Source: Syntrophales bacterium (GTDB lineage Bacteria; Desulfobacterota; Syntrophia; Syntrophales; UBA2210). From it: DNA of 64,000 nucleotides. Every line of letters starts with the position of its first letter. The first letter of the stretch is position 1. Location: NCBI GenBank assembly GCA_023228425.1, contig JALOBE010000005.1, forward strand, positions 1 through 64,000. The letters are read 5' to 3'. The notes beneath the pieces are model-generated. The model saw nothing but the letters and a program-made list of their open reading frames with translations, had not been told where the DNA came from and did not search any database. The translations under genes and the position numbers were made by a program. Of this stretch, positions 45,860 through 54,309 are shown in pieces.

Positions 45860-46604
45860 TGATCTTAAAAACAGGGTGGTGGTGGTTACCGGAGGTAGCG
45901 GAGATCTCGGAGAAGCACTGTGCCGCGAGATGTCCCGGCAGGGATGCATTGTCTACCTGACCTACAAGGCATCTCAGTCGAGGGCTGAAGACATAGTCGG
46001 AGGCATACAAACCCGGGGAGGCCGATCAAAGGCAGTGTATTGTGATGTTACAAGCAGATCCCACGTGGAGGATGTTGTCGATGGTATTGTCAGTGAAGAA
46101 GGAGCGATCGATGTACTTATTAACAATGCAGGTATTTGTCGGGACAATCTGTTCCTTTTAATGAAGGATTATGAGTTCAACGAAGTTATACGAACCAACT
46201 TGTATGGTGTCTATAATGTCACCAAATCGGTGAGCAGCCATATGTCAAGACGGCAATCCGGCGTCATCATAAACATATCGTCGTTGTCCGGTCTTGTTCC
46301 GGCTTTCGGGCAACTGAACTACAGTGCTTCCAAGGGAGCAGTCATCTCCTTGAGCAGGGTTCTGGCAATTGAGCTGGCACATAACGGTATACGAGTGAAT
46401 ACTATTGCTCCGGGTTTCTTTGAATCTGCGATGACCAAGCGAGTTCCCCGAGACATTTTGAAACAGACAATACGGGCTTCCGCACTGAAAAGACTTGGTA
46501 AGGCCCATGAACTAGCTAAAGTTGCGGCATTTCTGGCATCCGAAGATGCCTCCTATATAACTGGACAGACCCTCGTCGTAGATGGGGGTCTCTATATGAA
46601 ATAG
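45846..46604 (+). CDS. FabG-like 3-oxoacyl-ACP reductase
   Basis: A 252-residue short-chain dehydrogenase. The nucleotide loop is TGGSGDLG, where FabG usually has TG-x3-G-x-G, so the central glycine is Asp. NNAGICRDN is the classic FabG segment. The active triad is complete: Ser146 (NISSLSG), Tyr159 and Lys163 (NYSASKGAV). PGFFESAMTKRVP and the ending GQTLVVDGGLYMK are typical. It is predicted to reduce 3-oxoacyl-ACP in the island's elongation cycle. Confidence 0.87.
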   Translation: MGHYSDLKNRVVVVTGGSGDLGEALCREMSRQGCIVYLTYKASQSRAEDIVGGIQTRGGRSKAVYCDVTSRSHVEDVVDGIVSEEGAIDVLINNAGICRDNLFLLMKDYEFNEVIRTNLYGVYNVTKSVSSHMSRRQSGVIINISSLSGLVPAFGQLNYSASKGAVISLSRVLAIELAHNGIRVNTIAPGFFESAMTKRVPRDILKQTIRASALKRLGKAHELAKVAAFLASEDASYITGQTLVVDGGLYMK

Positions 46605-46646
46605 GATGGTTGAATCGTGTTTAAAAGAGGAGGAAGAGAACGGTCG

Positions 46647-47291
46647 ATGATCGGCATGAGCGTAGTTTCCCAAGGGGCGGAGGATGTACTGGGCTATCCG
46701 GAGCTGGTTTATCTTGGCGTGTGTGAGTATCCCCTGGCCATGGTTGATCGTATCACGGGCTTCATCAATGGCAAACGTCCGGTACTAAAGGGGCTTAAAA
46801 ATGTTTCCATCAATGAGCCCCATTTCAGGGGTCACTTTAAGAATTATCCCGTAATGCCGGGAAACTTGATAGCTGAATGCCTGGGGCAACTCAGCGGCTA
46901 CCTACACTCTTTTCTAAAGTTTTCTGAAATTCTTGAGAAGGAAAGGGGGCTTTCTGTGGATAATGGGACAATTCTTTTTCCGGCCATTCTGCAGAATCTG
47001 AAAAAGGTAAGTTGCTTACGAACTTCATACCGAGGCGGCCTTGCATCGCACAATGTCAAATATCGTCGGCCGGTCTTTCCTGGTGATCAGCTATTGCTTC
47101 AGACTCAGCTGGTTCTCCAGGATCGGGGGTTCTTTCATCACACTGTTGAAGCGAATGTCGGTGGTATGCTCGTCGCTTCTGGGACAATAGTCAATTTTTT
47201 CATCACGCCTCCAGAAGTGTCCAGTGCGGAAAGTGAGATCAATATCTATGGGATATTCAAGTCATTATCGGATATTAAGGATTCATCGTAG
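46647..47291 (+). CDS. FabZ-like 3-hydroxyacyl-ACP dehydratase
   Basis: A 214-residue hot-dog-fold protein with the dehydratase signature HFRGHFKNYPVMPGNLIAECLGQ. Counting from ATG 46647, catalytic His63 and Glu77 are 14 residues apart, as in FabZ. It is longer than FabZ (about 150) because of an insertion (SFLKFSEILEKERGLSVDNGTILFPAIL) and a C-terminal tail. GTG 46617 is an alternative start. Its 3' end overlaps the barrel-like gene by 68 bases. Confidence 0.82.
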   Translation: MIGMSVVSQGAEDVLGYPELVYLGVCEYPLAMVDRITGFINGKRPVLKGLKNVSINEPHFRGHFKNYPVMPGNLIAECLGQLSGYLHSFLKFSEILEKERGLSVDNGTILFPAILQNLKKVSCLRTSYRGGLASHNVKYRRPVFPGDQLLLQTQLVLQDRGFFHHTVEANVGGMLVASGTIVNFFITPPEVSSAESEINIYGIFKSLSDIKDSS

Positions 47292-48669
47292 CATTGTTCT
47301 CATACTTTTTTCTACTTTCTTCATTGTAGCAATCTCCGCCGACGCCAAACCCCTCTATCAAGAAACAAGAATCGAAGCCGGCATTGAAGGCCACTTTCTG
47401 ACAATGAATCCGGCCTCACTCCTTAATCCCGATTTCGACTTCTTCGATCAAGCCAGTCGTCGCCATCTCTTCCTTCAGATGAGCAATCGAATGTCAATGC
47501 ATCAGAAGGTTTCAACAGTCATAATCCTTTTTGCAGAGGATGTAGGTGATAATCGCAGGCAATTTAATTTATCCAGGAGCGATAAAGATTATATCAATTT
47601 CATTCTTAAGGAGGCTTTTGTAAGCTTCATGGTAAACGAAGCCCTATTCCTCGATGTCGGGAAGATCGACATAAAATCCGGTGTCACTTTTTTCAGGAAT
47701 CCCGCCCAACTGATATCAAATCCTCTGCATCTGGCCCGCAAAGGCCGCATTTCCAACAGCGCGTCGGCACAGTCTGATCCTTACCGTGAAGGGTCGTTGA
47801 TGTTTAAAACCGAGTATTATACTTCTAGTGGAACTTTCACCGCCGCATTTATTCCCAGAATCATCTCACCATCTGAAAAAGCAGAGATTACAGAACAAAA
47901 TGTCTTGGAACGGGTGAATAGCAAGAACATGGGACTGCTCAAATGGAGACTCATGTCAACGGGTAATTTTAACCCCGAGCTTGTTCTTCTCATCGGGAAC
48001 CGTGTCGGCGCAAGCGGGGCTTTGAGTGTTGAAAAAGGTTCTGTCATTTTTAACCTTGAGGGATCTCTTGCGAATCATTCCCCTGTCTGCATTACTTCAG
48101 AAGAAGCGCAAAATAAGATACGAACTTTTTCATTTCCCCTGCCGCCTGTGGAGAATTTCTTCATTCAAAGAGATTGTCAAGTCTTTTATATGGAAGCAAT
48201 GGCAGGATTCAACTATCGAAACTTTAAGAGAAAATACAACATTATTGCCGAATACTATTACAACCAGGCGGGATTTTCGAGAAGCGAGTGGGAAGAGTAT
48301 TTTTCGTTTTTGAATCTGCTCAATGACTACAGCAATCGGATTTCTCCTTTATATAAGAACGGCATCGGAATTTTCGCAGAAGAAAGTAGAAGACTGGCCT
48401 GTGAAAATGTCTTATCGGGACGTCACTACCTCTGCACGCGCCAAGAGATGGATGACCTGTTTCTGAAAGACGTATCGGTGTGCCTGAATTATATGATCAG
48501 TCTGAGCGACTTTAGCGGTCTGGTGGATGTTCATGCGGAATACCGGCTGAGTGGCAGAGGGTGGAAAATCCTTGCCGGTTACTGGACTACCACTGGTGGA
48601 AGAGAAACAGAGTTCGGTGTCCAGATGGTTAAGAATGGAATCTACATGGGGGTGACCTATCTGTGGTGA
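47224..48669 (+). CDS. Putative outer-membrane beta-barrel protein
   Basis: An up to 481-residue protein; the N-terminus has a signal peptide (SIVLILFSTFFIVAISADA, about residues 23-41). The mature part alternates polar and hydrophobic residues in short strands rich in Tyr, Phe and Gly, and ends EFGVQMVKNGIYMGVTYLW, a terminal aromatic residue as in the BAM-recognition signal. No named family is recognised; overall look is like DUF1302/porin-type barrels. The C-terminal half has two cysteine pairs. ATG 47248 is an alternative start. Likely the outer-membrane component for the island's product (inference). Confidence 0.6.
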   Translation: MRKVRSISMGYSSHYRILRIHRSIVLILFSTFFIVAISADAKPLYQETRIEAGIEGHFLTMNPASLLNPDFDFFDQASRRHLFLQMSNRMSMHQKVSTVIILFAEDVGDNRRQFNLSRSDKDYINFILKEAFVSFMVNEALFLDVGKIDIKSGVTFFRNPAQLISNPLHLARKGRISNSASAQSDPYREGSLMFKTEYYTSSGTFTAAFIPRIISPSEKAEITEQNVLERVNSKNMGLLKWRLMSTGNFNPELVLLIGNRVGASGALSVEKGSVIFNLEGSLANHSPVCITSEEAQNKIRTFSFPLPPVENFFIQRDCQVFYMEAMAGFNYRNFKRKYNIIAEYYYNQAGFSRSEWEEYFSFLNLLNDYSNRISPLYKNGIGIFAEESRRLACENVLSGRHYLCTRQEMDDLFLKDVSVCLNYMISLSDFSGLVDVHAEYRLSGRGWKILAGYWTTTGGRETEFGVQMVKNGIYMGVTYLW

Positions 48670-49385
48670 TATCCGTGAAGGAGGTTCAAAAATTACATTT
48701 TCGCCATTTTGTTTACGGGAAGGATCGGGTGAGAGCCCTTGCAGTCAATGATGTTCATCTTTGGACGATCCTTCTCAGCGGACTAAACGAGATGGAAAAA
48801 TATGAAGGACTTCTGTCAAATAAGGACAAAAGGGAGAGCAATTTGATTGGCAGCGAGAGAAATCGTCGGCTTTTTGTCGCTGGGAGGGGTGTTCTGCGGA
48901 CCCTGTTAGGCGAGTACATTCATGTAAGGCCGCAAAACGTTGAGATAGAAATAGATATCCGTGGCCATCAAAAGCTCTCTGAGTCTGTGAATAACGACGC
49001 TCTGTCCTTCAATCTTACACACTCAGGTAACATAATCCTTTGCGCCTTTGCGCGACAAGTCTCGCTCGGTGTTGATGTTCAGTATGCCTACAAGGTGCCG
49101 GTTTGTGCCGACGCAGTGTTATCACGAGATGAAATACGACTTATCGCCCAGACGCCGGAATCGTTACAGACTGAAATGTTTCTGAGAATATGGACTCTGA
49201 AGGAGGCCTTTTTAAAAGCAACATCCCGAGGGCTTGAAGCCATCGATAGCGTTTCGGTTGTGCGGGGATGGAATTCGTCGACTCTGACAATCGAGACAAG
49301 GGGAACCCAAGCCTTCAGGGAATTTGAACTCTTCACATTCATACCCGGACTGAATTATTTTGCAACAGTGGTGGCAGGTTGGTGA
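48663..49385 (+). CDS. Sfp-type 4'-phosphopantetheinyl transferase
   Basis: A 240-residue PPTase that would activate the island's ACP. Motifs: SFNLTHSGNIILCAF, LGVDVQYAYKV and the WTLKEAFLKATSRGL block (W/KEA/K). In the magnesium site the usual GVDIE is GVDVQ, so one acidic ligand is Gln, seen in some Sfp members. The GTG start overlaps the barrel gene by seven bases. A dedicated PPTase supports a specialised rather than housekeeping role for this ACP. Confidence 0.87.
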   Translation: MVISVKEVQKLHFRHFVYGKDRVRALAVNDVHLWTILLSGLNEMEKYEGLLSNKDKRESNLIGSERNRRLFVAGRGVLRTLLGEYIHVRPQNVEIEIDIRGHQKLSESVNNDALSFNLTHSGNIILCAFARQVSLGVDVQYAYKVPVCADAVLSRDEIRLIAQTPESLQTEMFLRIWTLKEAFLKATSRGLEAIDSVSVVRGWNSSTLTIETRGTQAFREFELFTFIPGLNYFATVVAGW

Positions 49386-49472
49386 AGCACTGAAAATGAT
49401 CTTGGAATTGTTACAAGACAGGAGTTTGGCGTCATGATTTAATCAACAGAGAACAGAAGAGAGGATGGGACT

Positions 49473-50237
49473 ATGAAAACCATAGAAGGACTTGAAGGAA
49501 AGGTAGCTCTGATTACCGGTAGTTCCCGAGGAATAGGTGCTGCCATTGCGGATAAATTCTCAATCCATGGGGCCGACGTGGTTATCCATCATCGCAGCGG
49601 CCGGGGCAAGGGTGCCAGCATGGCAAAAGCAGCAACTCAACGAATACGCGATCGAGGAGGAGTAGCTGAAGAATACATCGCCGACATATCAGTTGAGCGG
49701 GAAGTAGATGGCATGTTTAGCTTTGTGGCGAAACGTTTCGGCAAGGTGGACATACTTGTTCTCAATGCTGCAAATGCGGTGTTCAAGGAATTTAAAATCA
49801 TGACCACAAGAGACTGGGATGTCCTCATAAACACCAATGTGATGGGAAATATCAACTGTGTCAGGAGGGCACTACCTCTTATGTGTGAAGGAGGAAATAT
49901 CGTTTTTATCTCTAGCATGGGGAGTCGAATTCCAATGAAACGATATCCTCTTGGGCCCATGAAGGCTGCTCTTGAAAGCTTTGTCCGGCTTTGGGCGCTC
50001 GAATTCTTCCCACGAAAAATACGTGTTAATGCCATTTGTGGCGGTCTTGCCAATACTGACAGTATTCGTGCGGTAGGTCCGCTTTTATCCTCTTCAGCAA
50101 TGTTACATCACGAGTTTCTTGTTCAGCCTGAGGAGATTGCCTCGGTTGCTGTGTTCCTTTGTTCGGCGGATGCTGTAGCTGTCACAGGTGAAATTATCAC
50201 CGTCGACAAGGGGCAATCGTTTGCATCATACCAATGA
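49473..50237 (+). CDS. FabL-like enoyl-ACP reductase (SDR family)
   Basis: A 254-residue short-chain dehydrogenase. TGSSRGIGAAIAD is the NADP loop. The middle is unlike FabG: LNAAN for NNAG, WDVLINTNVMG and, after the Tyr/Lys region, KAALESFVRLWALEF, IRVNAICGGLANTDS and ITVDKGQSFASYQ. This pattern closely follows Bacillus FabL (enoyl-ACP reductase III). The Tyr is shifted: Tyr158 and Lys164 are Y-x5-K, against Y-x6-K in FabI/FabL and Y-x3-K in FabG. Role as the enoyl reductase of the island is inferred. GAGAGGAUGGG precedes the ATG. Confidence 0.72.
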   Translation: MKTIEGLEGKVALITGSSRGIGAAIADKFSIHGADVVIHHRSGRGKGASMAKAATQRIRDRGGVAEEYIADISVEREVDGMFSFVAKRFGKVDILVLNAANAVFKEFKIMTTRDWDVLINTNVMGNINCVRRALPLMCEGGNIVFISSMGSRIPMKRYPLGPMKAALESFVRLWALEFFPRKIRVNAICGGLANTDSIRAVGPLLSSSAMLHHEFLVQPEEIASVAVFLCSADAVAVTGEIITVDKGQSFASYQ

Positions 50238-50272
50238 TAGGCCACTGTTTCTCCAGTAATGGTCCGGTGAGA

Positions 50273-51130
50273 ATGAAAGAAAAAAATATTACAAAAACAC
50301 TGATTATCAGTACTCTGATCCCTGTTATACTTATTTTGCTGTTTCCCTTGCCGCGCTTCCCGAAACATGCTGTATCTGCTGGCAATGAAAATGAGTATGT
50401 TGTTGGGAGTTATAAGCTGGAACAGCCGGACAGGCAGGCCCACGAAATCATCATCAGGGCCGACAGGGTCCGCTCTCCCCGGGATTCTTTCTGTTACCGT
50501 CTGCATCTCATTGAATATAAGGATGACGAAGTTGTTCAGGAGCAGCTCTTGGCTGTTAACGTTCGCTTCATTCTGCCGACACCGGATGTCCCCGGAGACG
50601 CAAAGGCCTTGGTGAGATTCCTCGAGCCGCGGGAGCTTCGAAACGATAAAATGTTGGCTGTCTATGATCAGCTCTGGTACTTCACGCCCAAAGCCCGTAA
50701 TCCGGTCAGGATCTCAAGACAACAACGTTTAATAGGTCAGGTTTCTAATGGTGATATTGTTGCAGCCGATCTTCATTATTCCTACCAGTCTACATTAGTC
50801 GGAGAAGATTGGCTGGAGGAAAAAAAGTGCTACAGACTTGAATTGGTAAGAAGATGGGACTTTGTTACATATCCAAAGATAATTTATTGGGTGGCACAGG
50901 AAAGCTATTATCCTATGATGGCCGAGTTTTATTCCTCCTCTGATCGGCTGATGAAACGAGCCATCTACAAGGATTTCAAGGAGTCTCTCGGAGCAGTTCG
51001 CCCTCATGAAATCATTATAGAAGAGGGTCTCATCAGAGGAAGCTATACCAGAATGCTCTTCAGCGGTGCTACATTCCAGGATCTTCCTGACGCCTATTAT
51101 CAGCCGTCATATCTCGAACGGATACGATAA
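50273..51130 (+). CDS. LolA-like outer-membrane lipoprotein-sorting family protein
   Basis: A 285-residue periplasmic protein with a signal peptide (KTLIISTLIPVILILLFPLP, about residues 8-27). The mature domain has the COG2834/LolA-like fold pattern: LVRFLEPRELRNDKMLAVYDQLWYFTPKARNPVRISRQQRL, DLHYSYQSTLVGEDWLEEKKCYRLEL and YYPMMAEFYSSSDRLMKRAIYKDF. It would shield a lipid or lipoprotein while crossing the periplasm. An upstream ATG at 50234 overlaps the previous stop (ATGA), but ATG 50273 begins directly with the signal peptide. Confidence 0.82.
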   Translation: MKEKNITKTLIISTLIPVILILLFPLPRFPKHAVSAGNENEYVVGSYKLEQPDRQAHEIIIRADRVRSPRDSFCYRLHLIEYKDDEVVQEQLLAVNVRFILPTPDVPGDAKALVRFLEPRELRNDKMLAVYDQLWYFTPKARNPVRISRQQRLIGQVSNGDIVAADLHYSYQSTLVGEDWLEEKKCYRLELVRRWDFVTYPKIIYWVAQESYYPMMAEFYSSSDRLMKRAIYKDFKESLGAVRPHEIIIEEGLIRGSYTRMLFSGATFQDLPDAYYQPSYLERIR

Positions 51131-51171
51131 AGCTTGGGGAAACAATAAAGAAATCGGGAACACAGGAAAGA

Positions 51172-51978
51172 ATGAGAATAATACTGGCAATTATTGTGAT
51201 CTTGGCACTGGGTGCTCCTTTTCCGGGAGGGGCAGTTGAGATGAAGCAAGGTCAGGTGGAAGACCAGGATTTTATAATAGAATCTCTTGATGGGTTGATC
51301 AGTAAAGCGCGGATCCGAATGGAAAACGTCACTGACTATAGCTGCACCATCTACAAGCGAGAGTACATAAAGGGGAGACTGCTACCACTGGAAATCATTG
51401 AGATCAAGTTCATGAGGCCTTTCTCGCTCTATATGAAATGGGTTGAAGGCAGATTGCAGGGCAGGGAACTTATCTGCCGCAAGGGATGGAATGACAACAA
51501 GATAATGGTTCACGACGGTGGGCGGTTTAAGAAGAAATTCGTCGTAAATATTGATCCTGACAGTGCGATGGCTATGAAAGACAACCGCCACAGCGTTCAT
51601 GAAATGGATATCGGGTACGTCATCAATCTTTTTGCACGTGACATAATGATCATTAAAGAGGACCCCGCTCGTGAAACAATTGTGACTAACCTGGGAATGA
51701 GGGTTGTGTATGGGCAGGAAAGTATGTGTTTTGAAACAATAATGCCGAAAGATCGATATCCGGAATTGTATGCGCGCAAAACTTTTGTCTGTTATGACAT
51801 ACATGAATCCATTCCCACTTGGGTGCAGGTGTGGGATATAGAGGACGGCATACTCCGTCTTGTGGAAGACTACAGATACGCTGATGTACGTTTGAATAGG
51901 GGTTTAACACCCTGGGATTTCGACCCACAAAATCCCGACTATGAATTTGTGCGCCGTGCATGGCGCACAGCGCCTTGA
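51172..51978 (+). CDS. DUF1571 family periplasmic protein
   Basis: A 268-residue protein with a signal peptide (ILAIIVILALGAPFPGGA, about residues 3-20). The mature part matches DUF1571: DYSCTIYKREYIKGRLLPLEIIEIKFMRPFSLYMKWVE, then LICRKGWNDNKIMVHDGGRFKK and VNIDPDSAMAMKDNRHSVHEMDIGYVI. DUF1571 is structurally LolA/LolB-like and of unknown function. Placed right after a LolA-like gene, it may be a second lipid carrier or acceptor. It is the last intact gene of the island. Confidence 0.8.
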   Translation: MRIILAIIVILALGAPFPGGAVEMKQGQVEDQDFIIESLDGLISKARIRMENVTDYSCTIYKREYIKGRLLPLEIIEIKFMRPFSLYMKWVEGRLQGRELICRKGWNDNKIMVHDGGRFKKKFVVNIDPDSAMAMKDNRHSVHEMDIGYVINLFARDIMIIKEDPARETIVTNLGMRVVYGQESMCFETIMPKDRYPELYARKTFVCYDIHESIPTWVQVWDIEDGILRLVEDYRYADVRLNRGLTPWDFDPQNPDYEFVRRAWRTAP

Positions 51979-52023
51979 CAGGCGTTGTTTCGGTCACTGT
52001 GGGGGTTCCATAGGGGTGACCGA

Positions 52024-52206
52024 ATGACGGAAAAAACGGTGAAGCCGTCCGATCGGGTCGGGGTTTTCAATCAATTGATAGGGAACATAAGAAAAATGAT
52101 CGAGGAAACCCGGGCAGCCATGCCCCGAGTACCGGGCGATTGCGCGCAACACGGCATCCGGACCGTTACGAAGCCGTCATTCTTTCACGAGGCGTCCATC
52201 TTCTGA
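52024..52206 (+). pseudogene. 5' fragment of a DUF1016/YhcG-type nuclease gene
   Basis: ATG 52024 with GGGGTGA upstream begins FNQLIGNIRKMIEETRAAM, the typical N-terminus of DUF1016 PDDEXK-family proteins, which normally run over 300 residues. After about 36 residues the similarity stops and the frame ends at 52206. It continues through sequence containing TTACGAAGCCGTC, an end of the dispersed repeat. The gene was probably truncated by insertion or deletion at that repeat. Confidence 0.5.
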
Positions 52207-52300
52207 ACTGCGTTGCTTACGTTACCATCAATGTGGTCGGTTTCGGCCGGCAGGATTATTGTTTTTATCGTCGGGTATTCTCTTCGCAGTTACGATACTG

Positions 52301-54001
52301 CTATTTGTCTCTTGGGAAGGGCCAGGCCATGATTCCACCTTCCATCACCTTCACGTTTTTCCATCCGTTGCCTTCCAGGGCCAGTGCTGCTTCGTAGCCG
52401 CGAAGCGAAATCTTACAGAAACAGATTATTTCTTTGTTCTTGTCTTGCGGCAGTTCATTGAGCCGTCTACGCAGGGCTCCCAGTGGGATCAGCGTCTCGC
52501 CTATGCCCAGGCGCATTTCCTCGAATTCTTCAGGTTCACGTACGTCGATGAGAAAGGGTTTTTCACCTGCTTTGTACTTTTCGTAGACGTCTCTGCAGCT
52601 GACACCTTTCATGCGGCCTTTCATTTTATTTTGCATGATGTGCGCCGTGGCGATGAAATGATCTATCGCCAATGAAAAGGGCGGCGCGTAGGGAAGATCG
52701 GCATTGATCAAGTCTTCAACTGTCAACGATCCCTGGATAGCCATCGCCCACTGGGCGATCTGCTTGGCGACATTTCCCGGGCCTATGCACTGTGCGCCCA
52801 GTACGCGTCCTGTTTTGATATCCGCCGTAAGCTTGGTGACAAGGAGCTTACCTTCCATAAAACCGGGTTTATCGGGACTCGCGTTGATCACGGTGATACT
52901 ATCTTTATATTCCTGTCGCCTTGCCGCTGTTTCGGAAAGACCCGTAGATCCCGCTCCATAATCGAAAACCTTGCAGATACCGGTCTGAATTGTTCCGGGA
53001 AAAGTGACGCAGTTTGTCGAGGCGGCGTTTTCACCGGCCACGCGACCCTGGAGATTGGCCAAGTCACCGTACGGCGCGTGTACCTTCCTGCCGGTGATGC
53101 GGTTGACGGTTTCCACACAATCACCGGCGGCGTAAATATCAGGATCGGAGGTCTGCATACATTCGTTTACGTCGATACCGCCCAGTTCGCCGATTTTGAG
53201 ACCCGCTTCTTTCGCAAGTTTTACATTGGGCCGCACACCGATGGCGACAACCGCCAGTTCGCAGGGCAACTCGGTGCCGTTTTCCAGTTTGATACCCACC
53301 AGTTTCCCGTTTTCTCCCAGGAAAGCGGCAATGCCGTTTTCGGTTATGACATTCGCGCCTTTGCTACGGACATGATTTTCCACGAGCTTGGCCAGTTCCC
53401 AATCCAAAAAAGTCAGAAGCTGCGGCAAAAGCTCGATGACGGTAATTTCGATACCTGCCAGCTGCAGTGCTTCGCAGGTCTCGATGCCGATCAATCCCCC
53501 GCCGATCACGACGGCTTTTTTGATTTTTCCTTCGTCGCGGATGTTCCTCAGAAAATCAGCATCTTTCATGGACTGCAGCGTTGTGATTCCCTCAAGGTCC
53601 ACACCCGGTACCGGCGGCATGCGGGGCACGGCACCGGTCGCGATCACAAGTTTGTCGTAGGGCATTGTGCCGGTTTCACCGTTTATCAGATTCCTGAACG
53701 ACACGATTTTGTTTTTCCGGTCAATAGCCGTGACTTCCGTATTCACGTGCGCTTCAATGTCCTTGGCGTTGAGATAGAACATGGGATTACGCACCAATCC
53801 CGCCGGTGTGCATAAAAGCTGGTTGCGGTCATCAAAAAAACCGCCCACATAATAGGGGTAACCGCAGGACGCCATGGAGAGATCCGCTTCCTTCTGCAAG
53901 ATGATCACATGGGCGTCATTGTCGATCCGGCGGGCCTTGGCCGCCGCCTTGGGACCGGCTGCCGACCCACCGATCACGAGAATTTTTCTTTGCTCTTTCA
54001 T
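52301..54001 (-). CDS. CoA-disulfide reductase with C-terminal rhodanese domain
   Basis: A 566-residue FAD/NAD(P)H oxidoreductase. FAD motif ILVIGGSAAGPKAAAKARR, the redox cysteine in MASCGYPYYVGG (about residue 45), NAD motif AVVIGGGLIGIETCEALQ, IYAAGDCVE, and a dimerisation domain ending near 450. The last 100 residues are a rhodanese domain (FLIDVREPEEFEEM) with the active loop CKISLR. This CoADR-RHD/Npsr group reduces CoA disulfide or polysulfide in anaerobes. It stands alone between the island and repeat-rich spacer. Confidence 0.9.
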   Translation of the reverse strand: MKEQRKILVIGGSAAGPKAAAKARRIDNDAHVIILQKEADLSMASCGYPYYVGGFFDDRNQLLCTPAGLVRNPMFYLNAKDIEAHVNTEVTAIDRKNKIVSFRNLINGETGTMPYDKLVIATGAVPRMPPVPGVDLEGITTLQSMKDADFLRNIRDEGKIKKAVVIGGGLIGIETCEALQLAGIEITVIELLPQLLTFLDWELAKLVENHVRSKGANVITENGIAAFLGENGKLVGIKLENGTELPCELAVVAIGVRPNVKLAKEAGLKIGELGGIDVNECMQTSDPDIYAAGDCVETVNRITGRKVHAPYGDLANLQGRVAGENAASTNCVTFPGTIQTGICKVFDYGAGSTGLSETAARRQEYKDSITVINASPDKPGFMEGKLLVTKLTADIKTGRVLGAQCIGPGNVAKQIAQWAMAIQGSLTVEDLINADLPYAPPFSLAIDHFIATAHIMQNKMKGRMKGVSCRDVYEKYKAGEKPFLIDVREPEEFEEMRLGIGETLIPLGALRRRLNELPQDKNKEIICFCKISLRGYEAALALEGNGWKNVKVMEGGIMAWPFPRDK

Positions 54002-54044
54002 GGCACACTCCTTCGAAATTTATGAGGTATTATAATGTTATTTT

Positions 54045-54170
54045 TCAATCTGCGACACAGATTTCTTCCCCATCGATGAACACAAAGGCCATTACGGAAA
54101 ACATGACTAAAGAGAGGCAAAAGATCAGCAAAATCAGTGCGTAGTATTTTAAAAAAGCCACTATGTCCAT
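54045..54170 (-). CDS. Possible small single-helix membrane protein
   Basis: A 41-residue ORF, MDIVAFLKYYALILLIFCL onward, that is one transmembrane helix with a short acidic end (IDGEEICVAD). No Shine-Dalgarno sequence is visible before the ATG, and no family is recognised. It lies just downstream of the CoADR gene's promoter side. It may be spurious. Confidence 0.25.
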   Translation of the reverse strand: MDIVAFLKYYALILLIFCLSLVMFSVMAFVFIDGEEICVAD

Positions 54171-54226
54171 GATGATATATGAGGGGTCTGGAAATGACGA
54201 CAATGTCCCGAGACCTTTATCGATTT

Positions 54227-54309
54227 TGTCATTTCGACCGCAGGGAGAAATCTTGCAACATATCGATATTAAAGAAAGATTTCTCGTCACGATGCTCCTC
54301 GAAATGACA
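54227..54309. repeat. Long inverted repeat (TGTCATTTCGA...TCGAAATGACA)
   Basis: Arms TGTCATTTCGA and TCGAAATGACA are outermost; further in, GAGAAATCTT pairs with AAGATTTCTC. The central 20 bases or so are AT-rich. A transcript would form a long hairpin. Units opening with GTCATTTCGACC are, from memory, widespread in anaerobic bacterial genomes; only this copy is in the window. Confidence 0.6.
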
